A stretch of 64,000 nt of DNA, from positions 1-64,000 of the forward strand of contig NZ_VDET01000007.1 of assembly GCF_006381105.1 (NCBI RefSeq), read 5' to 3'. A program made the position numbers and the translations under genes. Under the pieces are notes generated by a model. It had not been told where the DNA came from. It did not search any database and saw nothing but the letters and a program-made list of their open reading frames with translations. This DNA comes from Flavicella sediminum (GTDB lineage Bacteria; Bacteroidota; Bacteroidia; Flavobacteriales; Flavobacteriaceae). Positions 1 through 9,031 of the stretch are shown here, in pieces (positions within the stretch are counted from its first letter, which is position 1; every line of letters starts with the position of its first letter).

Positions 1-266
1 CTAAACATCATGAATTAACACTTAGAAAGTTTCTGCGGAAAGATGTGTGAGCGGAACTAGAATTGTTGCGTGCAGATTTTCCTCCCAACCGCAAACTTGC
101 TTTTTAATAATAACCAAAATGTTTCGTGGGAAAAATGTGTAAATGGTAGTAATAAATATTCGGATAACTTTATGTACGCCAACGTGTTATATCTACACTA
201 AAAGTATCTGTTTTGCGTTTCAGTTACGGGATAACGATACTAATTAGGTTTCTTTTTTGGTTAAAA
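1..266. other. Non-coding left edge next to recombinase gene
   Basis: No convincing reading frame is visible. Two GCGGAA copies lie close together near 35-55. A CCAACGTGTTATA segment lies at about 179-191, and a small inverted repeat GTTA-CGGGA-TAAC at about 223-235. In my recollection, CCAACGTGT-like segments recur between cassette-like genes in flavobacterial genomes. With a tyrosine recombinase ending at 267, this could be the edge of a recombination-prone region, but the window stops too soon to tell. Confidence 0.3.
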
Positions 267-1415
267 CTAATTAATTTTTTTATGATTCTCTAGCTGTTTT
301 ATGATTAAATCTAAAGGATTCGTTATTTTTTGTAAATCCTGACTCCTTACTTGGGTGTAAATCATCGTGGTTTCTGGTCTTGAGTGACCTAGCAATGCTT
401 GTATATATCGAATGTCTGTTCCGTTTTCTAACAAATGTGTGGCATAACTGTGTCGTAAAGTATGCGGAGATATACGTTTGGTTATATGGGCTTGTTGACA
501 ACTGTTTTTTAAAAATTTTCGAATAGACATAGGACTGTATTGTTTTCCTTCTTCCAATCCTTCTACCAAATAAGTTTTGGGCGTATACGTGTTTAAATAA
601 TTATGCAACAATGGTAAAATTACATTGGCAATGGGCACATATCTATCTTTTCGTCCTTTTCCACTTTGTACTTTTAACATTTTTCTGTCAATATCTAAAT
701 CTCTAATTTTTAAGTTAATCAATTCTCCAACTCTTAATCCCGATGAATAGATCAGAGCAATACAAACTCGATGTTTTAAATTTTTGGTCACTCTTATCAA
801 TTCCAAAACTTCATTATTAGATAATACATTGGGTAATTTTTTATCCTTTCTTGGTGCCAGGGCATTAAAATCAATTTCTAAGTCTGAATTTATAAAGGCT
901 AAATAATGCTTCATAGCACTAATATACTGCCTATGAGTACTTACCGAACTTTTCTTTGGAACAAAAACCTCTTCAGCATGTTTTTCTATGGATCTTACAT
1001 CAATAGGCCTATTTTCATCTTTATGTATAATGTATTCTGCAACTAAAGTGCAATATGTTTTTAGCGTACTTGCACTAAATCGTTTTCCTTTTAAATAAGT
1101 ATAAAACTGGTTTAGATGCTTTTTTTGCTCCTCAGTTAATTGTTCTTTAAGTGAAAGAGAAACGGGTTTTAGTAATATTGGAGTTGTAACATTTTTTATG
1201 TCTAAAATAGCCTTGTTCTTATAAAGCTCTTTAAGTTCGTCTAATGTGATTTTTGAGGTAGGGTAGTACCACATGTTTTTCGATTGACTCCAAAAAGCCC
1301 CCGAATTTTTACAGTATTCTTTTAAGTTGTATTCAAATTCAAAATATAAAGCATACACCTCTAGCTCTCGGTGCTTTATGAGTGAAACAACAATTGTTCT
1401 TTTTCTAGCTTCCAT
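267..1415 (-). CDS. Tyrosine-type site-specific recombinase/integrase
   Basis: Phage-integrase family recombinase, 382 residues. The catalytic domain (about 195-360) carries the full set: Arg228 in SSGLRVGEL, Lys253 in SGKGRKDR, His318 and Arg321 in PHTLRH, His344 in LLGHSRPE and the tyrosine nucleophile Tyr353 in MIYTQV. A SAM-like core-binding domain covers about 93-180. The first ~70 residues form an extra N-terminal segment (aromatic, with GAFWS and MWYYP) not found in XerC/XerD. It resembles the HARP motif of annealing helicases, but this is an eye comparison only. The gene reads toward the non-coding left edge. It is not xerC/xerD-like in length and is more likely a cassette or island integrase. 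Family certain; substrate site unknown. Confidence 0.9.
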   Translation of the reverse strand: MEARKRTIVVSLIKHRELEVYALYFEFEYNLKEYCKNSGAFWSQSKNMWYYPTSKITLDELKELYKNKAILDIKNVTTPILLKPVSLSLKEQLTEEQKKHLNQFYTYLKGKRFSASTLKTYCTLVAEYIIHKDENRPIDVRSIEKHAEEVFVPKKSSVSTHRQYISAMKHYLAFINSDLEIDFNALAPRKDKKLPNVLSNNEVLELIRVTKNLKHRVCIALIYSSGLRVGELINLKIRDLDIDRKMLKVQSGKGRKDRYVPIANVILPLLHNYLNTYTPKTYLVEGLEEGKQYSPMSIRKFLKNSCQQAHITKRISPHTLRHSYATHLLENGTDIRYIQALLGHSRPETTMIYTQVRSQDLQKITNPLDLIIKQLENHKKIN

Positions 1416-1492
1416 AGTTCCTAAGATAAGAAATATGAAGAACTTTTTTGGTGAAAATGAGGAGAAAAATTAGAGATTGTTTGTTGTATAAA

Positions 1493-1535
1493 AAAACTTG
1501 ACCCACTGATACTAAATAAATTACTTCAGTGGGTC
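1493..1535 (-). terminator. Rho-independent terminator of rel/spoT
   Basis: A perfect 9-bp stem GACCCACTG/CAGTGGGTC (1500-1508 and 1527-1535) has an 18-nt loop. On the minus strand it is followed by AAG and a run of seven T residues. It lies 43 bp past the rel/spoT stop. Confidence 0.75.
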
Positions 1536-1578
1536 TGGTATATTCTTTCTACTTATAAGAAATCATTTTACAAGTCTA

Positions 1579-3792
1579 TCAATCGGCACGTGACACTTTA
1601 TTAACACCGTCAATTTTTAAAATATTTTCAGTAAGCTTCTTTAATTGGGTTTTGTTTTTTACATCAATGGTAATTTTTCCATTAAATATACTTCCTCTGG
1701 TTACTGAGTTTATATTGTAAATATTCATGCCCACATTTCCAGAAATAATACGTGTTAAATGATTTAAAATTCCTTTTTTATCCTCTCCACTAATTTTTAA
1801 AGTCACTTTAAAATTACGTTGTGAAGAATCTACCCACGTGGCTTTTAAAACTCGATACGCGTAGTTTGATTGCATACTAATAGCATTCGGACAATCGGCT
1901 TTGTGTACTTTTATACCGTCGTTAATAGTAACAAATCCAAAAACTTTATCGCCTTTAATGGCATTACAACATTTGGAAACCTTGTATTCCAGTTTTTCTT
2001 CATCCTTACCAAAAACTAAGGTGTCAAAGTTACTCGATAATTCTTCGTCTTCTTCTTTAACTTTAATGGCCTTATTTCTTTGTATTTTATTTTTAAAGAA
2101 ATTATAAATGGCATTGCTACGTTTGCTGGCGTAACTTTTTAATTCTGAATTTTCAATAGAAGATATTCCTACTCTATAAAACAAATCGAAACTTGTTTTT
2201 AAGTTGAAATGATTTACCAATTCATTGACCGTTTTTTCATCCAAAGTAATTTTTAATGACTTCAATTTGCGTGTCAATAATACTTTTCCTTCTTCGGCAA
2301 TTCCTTTTTCTTCTTCTTTTAAAGCAGCTCTAATTCTTGCTTTGGCTCTGGCGGTAACCACAAATTCTAACCAACGCTGGTTTGGTTTTTTTATGTTTGA
2401 AGTATAAATTTCTACCTGATCACCACTTCCTAAAACAGTATCCAAAGGTGTTAGTTTTCCATTTACTTTAGCGCCACGGCATTTTAAGCCAACATCGGTA
2501 TGTACCGCAAAGGCAAAATCTAAAGCAGAGGCTCCTTTGGGTAAGGATTTTAATTCTCCTTTAGGTGTAAAAACAAAAATTTCTTCAGCGTATAAATTCA
2601 GTTTAAAATCCTCAACAAAATCCACGGCATTTATATTACCGTTTTCTAAGGTGTCTTTTAAACGATTCAACCAGGTTTCTAAACCACTTTCATCAACATT
2701 TCCTTGCTTGTATTTAAAATGTGCGGCATAGCCTTTTTCTGCAATTTCATTCATTCTGTCTGAACGAATTTGTACTTCTACCCAATTTCCTCCTGGGCCC
2801 ATCACCGTTATATGCAACGATTCATAACCTGTCGTTTTTGGGTTGGTAATCCAATCTCTTAATCGAAGCGGGTTTGGGTTGTAATGGTCGGTAACTATAG
2901 AATATATTTTCCAAGCATCAAACTTTTCGTTTTTCTCTGTCGATTTGTAAACGATCCGAATAGCAAATTTATCGTAGACTTCATCAAAGCTCACATTTTG
3001 AGCTCGCATTTTTTTTCTAATAGAGAAAATAGATTTTGAACGTCCTTTGATAGAATACTCAAATTTTTCTTTGTCTAAGGTTTCTCTAATTTTATCAGAA
3101 AACTGTTTTATATATAAGTCTTGCTCTTCTTTACTATCTTTTATTTTGCTTAAAATATCTGTATAAACTTCAGGTTCGGTGTATTTCAATCCTAAATCTT
3201 CCAACTCCGTTTTTATATTATACAATCCAAGTCTGTGAGCTAATGGCGCATAAATATATAAAGTTTCCGAAGCAATTTTCACCTGCTTATAATCAGGCAT
3301 GGCGTCCATGGTTTGCATATTGTGCAAACGATCGGCAATTTTTATTAAAATTACACGGACGTCATCATTTAAAGTAAGCAACATTTTTCTAAAATTCTCT
3401 GCTTGTATAGAAGCATCTTGCTCTTTGTTTAAACGAGAAATCTTCGTTAAGCCACTAACAACTTTGGCTATTTGTTCACCAAACAGCTGTTCCATATCAT
3501 CTACCGTGTAGGGAGTGTCCTCCACAACATCGTGCAACAAAGCGGCGGCAATAGATGAGGCACCTAAACCAATTTCATAGGCCACAATTTTAGCCACAGC
3601 AATAGGATGAAAAATATAAGGTTCCCCTGTTTTTCTTCGTTGTTCACTGTGTGCTTCCAAAGCCAAATCAAAAGCTTTACGAATCAGTTTTTTATCATCT
3701 TCAGATAATTTCTGATAGGTCCCCTTTAATAAGTCCTTATAGCGCTTGGCAATTTCTTTATTTTCTTCCTCTATGGTAACGTTGTAGCTCAT
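1579..3792 (-). CDS. spoT: Bifunctional (p)ppGpp synthetase/hydrolase, RelA/SpoT family
   Basis: Long RSH stringent-response enzyme, 737 residues, the usual size. The N-terminal HD hydrolase domain keeps its metal and catalytic residues (His62 in FHPIA, HD at 87-88 in LLHDVVEDT, Asp154 in KIADRLHNM), so hydrolase activity is expected. The synthetase domain has GRSKSIFSIRKKM (250-262) and TTGYESLHITV (320-330). A TGS domain begins near 405 (FVFTPKGELKSLP), and an ACT domain occupies the last ~75 residues. It makes and degrades (p)ppGpp in the cytoplasm. It follows the M48 protease gene by 35 bp on the same strand and ends at a strong terminator. The symbol could equally be written rel. Confidence 0.96.
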   Translation of the reverse strand: MSYNVTIEEENKEIAKRYKDLLKGTYQKLSEDDKKLIRKAFDLALEAHSEQRRKTGEPYIFHPIAVAKIVAYEIGLGASSIAAALLHDVVEDTPYTVDDMEQLFGEQIAKVVSGLTKISRLNKEQDASIQAENFRKMLLTLNDDVRVILIKIADRLHNMQTMDAMPDYKQVKIASETLYIYAPLAHRLGLYNIKTELEDLGLKYTEPEVYTDILSKIKDSKEEQDLYIKQFSDKIRETLDKEKFEYSIKGRSKSIFSIRKKMRAQNVSFDEVYDKFAIRIVYKSTEKNEKFDAWKIYSIVTDHYNPNPLRLRDWITNPKTTGYESLHITVMGPGGNWVEVQIRSDRMNEIAEKGYAAHFKYKQGNVDESGLETWLNRLKDTLENGNINAVDFVEDFKLNLYAEEIFVFTPKGELKSLPKGASALDFAFAVHTDVGLKCRGAKVNGKLTPLDTVLGSGDQVEIYTSNIKKPNQRWLEFVVTARAKARIRAALKEEEKGIAEEGKVLLTRKLKSLKITLDEKTVNELVNHFNLKTSFDLFYRVGISSIENSELKSYASKRSNAIYNFFKNKIQRNKAIKVKEEDEELSSNFDTLVFGKDEEKLEYKVSKCCNAIKGDKVFGFVTINDGIKVHKADCPNAISMQSNYAYRVLKATWVDSSQRNFKVTLKISGEDKKGILNHLTRIISGNVGMNIYNINSVTRGSIFNGKITIDVKNKTQLKKLTENILKIDGVNKVSRAD

Positions 3793-3827
3793 AGATGAAA
3801 GATACAGTTTTTTGTTAAAAATTTAAA

Positions 3828-5060
3828 TTATTTTCTTAAATTTTGAATGCGCTGAAGCAAGGTAGGATGGGAGTAATATAGAAATACCGACCACTTGTGT
3901 GGCGTTAAATTACTTAAACTATTCTTAGATAGTTTTTTAAGTGAAGAAATGAGATGTTCGCCATTGGTATGAATCTTCGCAAAATTATCTGCTTGGTATT
4001 CAAAAATTCTCGAAATTACATTCATTATTAAGCCGGTTAGCTCAGAAATAGGCGTGTATAAAATGCTAAAAGTGATCAGGCCTATATGAAAACTTGGTGT
4101 TGGAATTTTTAAAGCTTGCGATAAAAGTGGATTTCCTATTAGTAAGGACAAGATAAATAAAGTTAAACCCGTGAGTAAAATAGAAGCTACCAAATTAAAA
4201 AGCGTATGCTTTCTTTTGTTATGACCTACCTCATGAGCAAAAACAGCCACAATCTCATCGGGCGTTAAATCTTTGATCAAAGTATCGTACAATACAATTC
4301 TTTTTTTAGGTCCAAAACCAGAAAAATAGGCATTGGCTTTTGTCGATCTTTTTGAACCATCGATCACAAAAATTTTATCCAATTTAAAACCCACCTTTGT
4401 AGCCAAGGCTTCTAGTTTGGTTTTTAACTCGCCAGCCTCTAGGGGAGTTTGTTTGTTGAATAATGGAACAATTAATGAAGAATAAAATAGATTGATAAAA
4501 ACCGAAAATAGACCAATTAATAGCCAAGTATATAGCCAAAATAAATTTCCTGTTTGTGTGTAAAACCAAGTAACGGCTGCTAGTAGAAGTCCGCCAAGTG
4601 CCAACATTAAAAACCAACCTTTTAATTTATCTAGAAAGAAAAGTTTTTTGGTCATTTTATTAAAGCCGAATTTTTCTTCAATCACAAAGGTTTTGTAATA
4701 CGAAAATGGCGTGCTTAGTATATCACTTCCCAAAGCCATAATTCCTAAATAATATAAGGTAATTAAAATTTCATTCTCACTTAAACTTCTCACAAATTGA
4801 TCCAAAAACATAAAGCCATCAAAAAAGAAAAAAGCCAAGGTCAGTACCAATGAAAAACCACTACTGTATTGAGAAAATTGGTGGTTTTCTAATTTGTAGT
4901 TTTGTGATTTTTTGTATTCTTCAGCATCGTACACATCTGTTAACTCTTTTGGTAAATCGTCATTAAAATGTTTGGCATTTAGGTTGGATAGAATTTCCTC
5001 TTTAAGAAAATTGATCAAGGTAATTCCAACAAGAATATAAAAAAGTATTTGTGGCGTCAT
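3828..5060 (-). CDS. M48 family zinc metallopeptidase, Ste24-like
   Basis: Integral membrane zinc protease of 410 residues resembling CAAX prenyl protease 1/Ste24 (M48A). The zinc motif HEVGH lies in AVFAHEVGHNKRKH near residue 275, and the downstream glutamate ligand is likely in the segment ending EYQADNFA. Several hydrophobic spans come before and after the active site, and an N-terminal membrane anchor is present. Bacteria do not make farnesylated CAAX proteins, so the role is probably membrane-protein quality control, which I infer from the family. It is first of a two-gene unit with spoT. A TACATTTG promoter-like element lies at 5080-5087 on the minus strand, without a clear upstream box. 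Confidence 0.92.
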   Translation of the reverse strand: MTPQILFYILVGITLINFLKEEILSNLNAKHFNDDLPKELTDVYDAEEYKKSQNYKLENHQFSQYSSGFSLVLTLAFFFFDGFMFLDQFVRSLSENEILITLYYLGIMALGSDILSTPFSYYKTFVIEEKFGFNKMTKKLFFLDKLKGWFLMLALGGLLLAAVTWFYTQTGNLFWLYTWLLIGLFSVFINLFYSSLIVPLFNKQTPLEAGELKTKLEALATKVGFKLDKIFVIDGSKRSTKANAYFSGFGPKKRIVLYDTLIKDLTPDEIVAVFAHEVGHNKRKHTLFNLVASILLTGLTLFILSLLIGNPLLSQALKIPTPSFHIGLITFSILYTPISELTGLIMNVISRIFEYQADNFAKIHTNGEHLISSLKKLSKNSLSNLTPHKWSVFLYYSHPTLLQRIQNLRK

Positions 5061-5134
5061 ATATTGGGTTTAGTTGGCTCAAATGTACAACGCAAATGCC
5101 TAAATTAAAAGTTTAAAGCTGCCTAAGATTCCGA

Positions 5135-5941
5135 CTAAAAACCACGTTGCCTACAAGCCTCAAATACAACAATAGCCGCAGCTACCGATACATTCATAGA
5201 GTCTATTTTACCACGCATGGGAATAATAATTTTTTTTGTCGCTTCTTGCAACCAAGTATCCGACAAGCCGGTGGCTTCTGTACCTACCACAATAGCCGTA
5301 GGTTTTGTAAAATCCTGATCTTGATAAGGTTCTGAATCGTCTTTTAAAGCTGCCGCGTAAGAATGGATTTTGTTCTCTTTTAAATAATCCAAAATTTCAT
5401 CAGTAGTTCCGGTAGCCACTTGCGTAGTAAACAAACAACCTACGCTACTTCTAATAATATTGGGGTTGTATAAATCTGTTTTCGGATTGGCAATAAATAC
5501 AGCATCAATATTCGCGGCATCTGCAGTACGCAATAAAGCACCAATATTTCCAGGCTTTTCTGGAGCTTCTGCAATTAAAATTAAAGGCGACTTGCGAAGG
5601 AATTTTATTTCAGATAAATGGTGATTTTTGGCTTTTACAATTGCTAAAACACCTTCAGTTGTTTCTCGGTAAGCTATTTTTTGGTACACATCTTTTGAAA
5701 CTTCAATAATTTCTACAGAAGTATCTAAGGCGGCAATTAATTCTTGTAAATGTGTAGTAGAGCAAATCGCTTCGCAATATAATATTTTCTCAATTTCATA
5801 GTTTCCTTCTGCTGCTAATTGTATTTCTCTAAGTCCTTCCAATACAAAACGTCCCGACTTCTTTCTGTTTCTCGATTTTTCTTTGAGTAAAACAATTTCC
5901 TTTATAAAAGGGTTTTGTAAACTGGTAAGTTGCTTGTACAT
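5135..5941 (-). CDS. SpoU/TrmH-family RNA 2'-O-methyltransferase
   Basis: SPOUT-class methyltransferase of 268 residues. An N-terminal RNA-binding substrate domain (about 1-95) is followed by the knotted catalytic domain. The three family motifs are visible: APEKPGNIGALLRTADA, then IVVGTEATGLSD, then PMRGKIDSMNVSVAAAIV near the C-terminus. It should methylate a ribose in rRNA or tRNA using S-adenosylmethionine; whether it is RlmB, TrmH or another subtype cannot be read from sequence. The ATG at 5941 is chosen. An upstream in-frame TTG at 5959 coincides with the end of a TATTTTTG promoter element (5957-5964), so it is not a start and the transcript leader must be very short. Confidence 0.93.
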   Translation of the reverse strand: MYKQLTSLQNPFIKEIVLLKEKSRNRKKSGRFVLEGLREIQLAAEGNYEIEKILYCEAICSTTHLQELIAALDTSVEIIEVSKDVYQKIAYRETTEGVLAIVKAKNHHLSEIKFLRKSPLILIAEAPEKPGNIGALLRTADAANIDAVFIANPKTDLYNPNIIRSSVGCLFTTQVATGTTDEILDYLKENKIHSYAAALKDDSEPYQDQDFTKPTAIVVGTEATGLSDTWLQEATKKIIIPMRGKIDSMNVSVAAAIVVFEACRQRGF

Positions 5942-6046
5942 GGAATATTTTTTTGGCAAAAATAAGGTTTATCCTCGATGCATTTATAGTTTCAGGAATT
6001 TTAATGACGAATTTTTATTTTCCAATCTCTTTTTTTAAGCCGAAAA

Positions 6047-7120
6047 TTATAAGTCTTGAGTATCTTTATAATTCAACAATAAATTGACCATATAGCTATA
6101 GCTTTTTATGCCACCTTTTTGTCGGTTGGCTTTTAAATAAGTACTGTAACTTTTCTTAAATAAAGGTTCAAAAGGATTTTCATAGGAATTCCAGAATTCA
6201 TTAGATTCTCTAAAATTGATCAAAATTCCTTTGTTGATGTTTTCGTAATGAAGCTTATACAGCTCCAAATCTCTTTTACGCAATTCTGATAATACATATT
6301 TTAAAGCGGTCATTTTACCAGCAATTTGAAAATAAACATCCTCATTATGTATGGCTGCCAAATACCCTATAAAATTAGCTTCATTTTCTGCCGCAAAACC
6401 TAATTGGTGGGCCATTTCATGACAAGTAGTAAAAGCATAAGTGGGTAAGGGCATTTTTGAATTCACTTGGGCTTCACCGGTTAACGGATTTAAATAGCCC
6501 GCAAAACCCATATAGGTCAAAGGAGTACTTAAAAGCGAATGTTTGACAGAAGGAAATTTGTAGTTTAAAAATGCATGCTGTTTGCTTATATGCGTATAGC
6601 CATTTACGGCCAATTTGTAAATTTCTTTTCTAGTATAAGGTACTGTAATTTTTTGTTCACTGTCTTGCGTGGTTTTTAGGTGAAGTGCGTTCAGTTCTTT
6701 AACCAATTTTCCGGTAAACTTGTTTAATTGTTCGTCAGAATAGGAGGTAGATTCAATATGCAATTGTGTGGCTAAAGGAACTCGATAATAATTCATCCCC
6801 CAGCTCAACTGAAATAAAAAGTACAAAATAGAAAAAGTAGCACCTATAGCTAAGAGGTATCTTCTTATTTCAGAAAATTTATCTCGAATGACAATGTAAA
6901 AGAAACGAAGAATTAAGAATCCAAAAAAAGCATAGAAAAAATCGCCAACACTAAAAGGAATCCAACCTAAAGAACTTCTGTAACTAGCTGCAATATAAGG
7001 GTATATTCCGTTGGAATAATATTTCTCAATAAATTCAGGTTTTCTAGAAGTGTACTGCACGACTAAAATTTGCAAGAATAAAAAATAGGTTAAATACCTA
7101 GAGAGTAATTGATCTTTCAT
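6047..7120 (-). CDS. DUF3810 membrane protein with HExxH motif
   Basis: A Bacteroidota-specific family (DUF3810) of 357 residues. Two or three hydrophobic segments lie in the first ~110 residues, followed by a large extracytoplasmic domain. It contains CHEMAHQLGFAAE near residues 231-243, a gluzincin-like HExxH followed by EAN as candidate third ligand, which suggests a membrane-anchored zinc peptidase. The substrate is unknown. It stands alone, divergent from dnaB across 240 bp. The assignment rests on family resemblance plus the visible HEMAH motif; enzymatic activity is inferred. Confidence 0.8.
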   Translation of the reverse strand: MKDQLLSRYLTYFLFLQILVVQYTSRKPEFIEKYYSNGIYPYIAASYRSSLGWIPFSVGDFFYAFFGFLILRFFYIVIRDKFSEIRRYLLAIGATFSILYFLFQLSWGMNYYRVPLATQLHIESTSYSDEQLNKFTGKLVKELNALHLKTTQDSEQKITVPYTRKEIYKLAVNGYTHISKQHAFLNYKFPSVKHSLLSTPLTYMGFAGYLNPLTGEAQVNSKMPLPTYAFTTCHEMAHQLGFAAENEANFIGYLAAIHNEDVYFQIAGKMTALKYVLSELRKRDLELYKLHYENINKGILINFRESNEFWNSYENPFEPLFKKSYSTYLKANRQKGGIKSYSYMVNLLLNYKDTQDL

Positions 7121-7326
7121 AAAAAAAATGCCTATTGAATGGCCAATTTACAAAGTTTTTAGTTTGTATCAGAGTTTCTTAACATTTGGTTCAAAGGATA
7201 CCGAAATAAAAAAAAATAAAAATAGTTTATTGAGGAATTACAGGCTAAAAGATTCACAATAATTTACTTATCAACAAAACACCCAATTTATGAACATGGT
7301 GTGTACAAATTAATATGAAATTAAGA

Positions 7327-7356
7327 TTTGTAAATTGAATTAAAGAATTAATTTTG
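7327..7356 (+). promoter_or_regulatory. dnaB promoter, Bacteroidota type
   Basis: TTTG at 7327-7330 and TAATTTTG at 7349-7356 are separated by 18 bp, matching the Bacteroidota primary sigma consensus TTTG/TAnnTTTG. The last base lies 5 bp before the dnaB ATG, so the predicted transcript starts at or next to the start codon. Confidence 0.7.
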
Positions 7357-7360
7357 TCTC

Positions 7361-8878
7361 ATGGAGCAAACGAAATCATTCAAAGGTCAAAAAGTTGATA
7401 AAAGTAGAATTATCAACCTTGAGAAAGGAAAAATACCACCACAAGCATTAGACTTGGAAGAAGCAGTATTAGGTGCTATGATGATTGATAAAAAAGGAAT
7501 AGATGCGGTGATTGATATTTTACACCCAGATGCCTTTTATAAAGATGCACATAAAGAAATTTATGCGGCTATTTATACCTTGTTCCAAAATTCAGAACCT
7601 TCAGATTTATTGACTGTTTCTAACCAACTTCGAAAAGATGGAAAGTTAGAATTTGTGGGTGGCGATTTCTATTTAATAGGACTAACGCAAAAAGTAGCTT
7701 CTTCTGCACATATTGAATTCCATGCACGTATCATCATTCAAAAGTTTATTCAACGTAGTTTGATTAGTATTTCTAGTGAAATTATTGAAAGTGCTTATGA
7801 TGAAACAGCAGATGTATTTGATTTATTAGATGCTGCAGAATCGAAATTATTTGAGGTTACCCAAGGAAACTTGAAAAAGAGTTCTGAAAGCGCCAAAGAC
7901 TTGGTAAAACAAGCCGTTACTAAAATTCAAGAAATTAGTAACCAAGAAGGAATGAGTGGTTTGGAAACAGGTTTTACCAAATTAGATGCCCTAACTTCTG
8001 GTTGGCAAGCTTCCGATTTAATTATTATTGCTGCGCGTCCTGGTATGGGAAAAACAGCCTTTGTCATTTCGATGGCGAAAAATATGGCCATTGATTTTGG
8101 ACATGCCGTTGCTTTGTTCTCTTTGGAGATGTCATCGGTTCAGCTAATAACCCGTATGATTTCTAGTGAAACGGGCTTGACTTCAGAAAAATTAAGAAAA
8201 GGGAATTTGGAACCACATGAATGGGAACAATTGAATGTAAAAGTGAAAAACTTGACAGATTCGCCTATTTTTATTGATGATACGCCTTCACTTTCTATTT
8301 TCGATTTACGTGCAAAAGCGCGTCGTTTGGCATCGCAACACGGAATTAAAATTATTGTAATTGATTATTTGCAATTAATGACTGCCGGAAATGCTGCCGG
8401 TGGAAATCGTGAACAAGAAATATCAATGATTTCGCGAAACCTAAAAGCCTTGGCAAAAGAATTAAATATTCCAGTAATTGCACTTTCTCAATTATCACGT
8501 GCTGTAGAAACTAGGGGAGGATCTAAAAGACCTTTACTTTCTGATTTACGTGAATCTGGAGCCATTGAACAAGATGCCGATATTGTATCGTTTATTTTCC
8601 GTCCAGAATATTATGGAATGACCGAGTGGGATGATGATGAACATACACCATGTGAAGGACAGGGAGAGTTTATTGTGGCGAAGCATAGAAATGGTGGAAT
8701 GGACAATATTCGTTTGAAATTTACAGGGCATTTGGCAAAATTCTCCGATTTAGAAGATGGTTTTGGAAATGAATTCCAATCTAAAATGAACGATTTCAAT
8801 CAAGAAATTTCTTCTGATAATTTCCCAAGTGCATCTGATGCCTTTGGAGCGCCGGATGATGGAGATGTTCCTTTCTAA
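7361..8878 (+). CDS. dnaB: Replicative DNA helicase DnaB
   Basis: Hexameric 5'-3' replication fork helicase, 505 residues. The N-terminal DnaB domain begins around residue 20 (PPQALDLEEAVLGAMM) and interacts with primase. The RecA-like motor domain carries Walker A ARPGMGKTAF near 223-232, Walker B IIVIDYLQLM, and the sensor and arginine region LSRAVETRGGSKRPLLSDLRES. There is no intein, a common insertion in dnaB genes, and the C-terminus is an acidic tail. It is monocistronic with its own consensus promoter and a possibly leaderless mRNA. Confidence 0.98.
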   Translation: MEQTKSFKGQKVDKSRIINLEKGKIPPQALDLEEAVLGAMMIDKKGIDAVIDILHPDAFYKDAHKEIYAAIYTLFQNSEPSDLLTVSNQLRKDGKLEFVGGDFYLIGLTQKVASSAHIEFHARIIIQKFIQRSLISISSEIIESAYDETADVFDLLDAAESKLFEVTQGNLKKSSESAKDLVKQAVTKIQEISNQEGMSGLETGFTKLDALTSGWQASDLIIIAARPGMGKTAFVISMAKNMAIDFGHAVALFSLEMSSVQLITRMISSETGLTSEKLRKGNLEPHEWEQLNVKVKNLTDSPIFIDDTPSLSIFDLRAKARRLASQHGIKIIVIDYLQLMTAGNAAGGNREQEISMISRNLKALAKELNIPVIALSQLSRAVETRGGSKRPLLSDLRESGAIEQDADIVSFIFRPEYYGMTEWDDDEHTPCEGQGEFIVAKHRNGGMDNIRLKFTGHLAKFSDLEDGFGNEFQSKMNDFNQEISSDNFPSASDAFGAPDDGDVPF

Positions 8879-8976
8879 ATAGTAAGCATTGTGTCTATAA
8901 TTTTAGTTGTGTTTTAAGAAAATAGTTCTTCTTAAAAGGCCGGATAAATGATTCAAAAAAAATGCTTTTAAATAAG

Positions 8977-9007
8977 TTTGTATCATCACTTTAAAAATGT
9001 ATTTTTG
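8977..9007 (+). promoter_or_regulatory. Transketolase promoter
   Basis: TTTG at 8977-8980 and TATTTTTG at 9000-9007 are 19 bp apart, a full match to the Bacteroidota consensus. The ATG follows 24 bp later. Confidence 0.7.
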
Positions 9008-9031
9008 CGCAACTAATTTATACAGATAATA

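Noticed and set aside
5942-5959. Earlier start of the SpoU methyltransferase
   Set aside because: The in-frame TTG is the tail of TATTTTTG; the ATG at 5941 gives the family N-terminus.
7267-7285. TTATCAACA near dnaB, similar to a DnaA box, as possible replication origin
   Set aside because: Only a single approximate box, no cluster, no dnaA or dnaN gene nearby.
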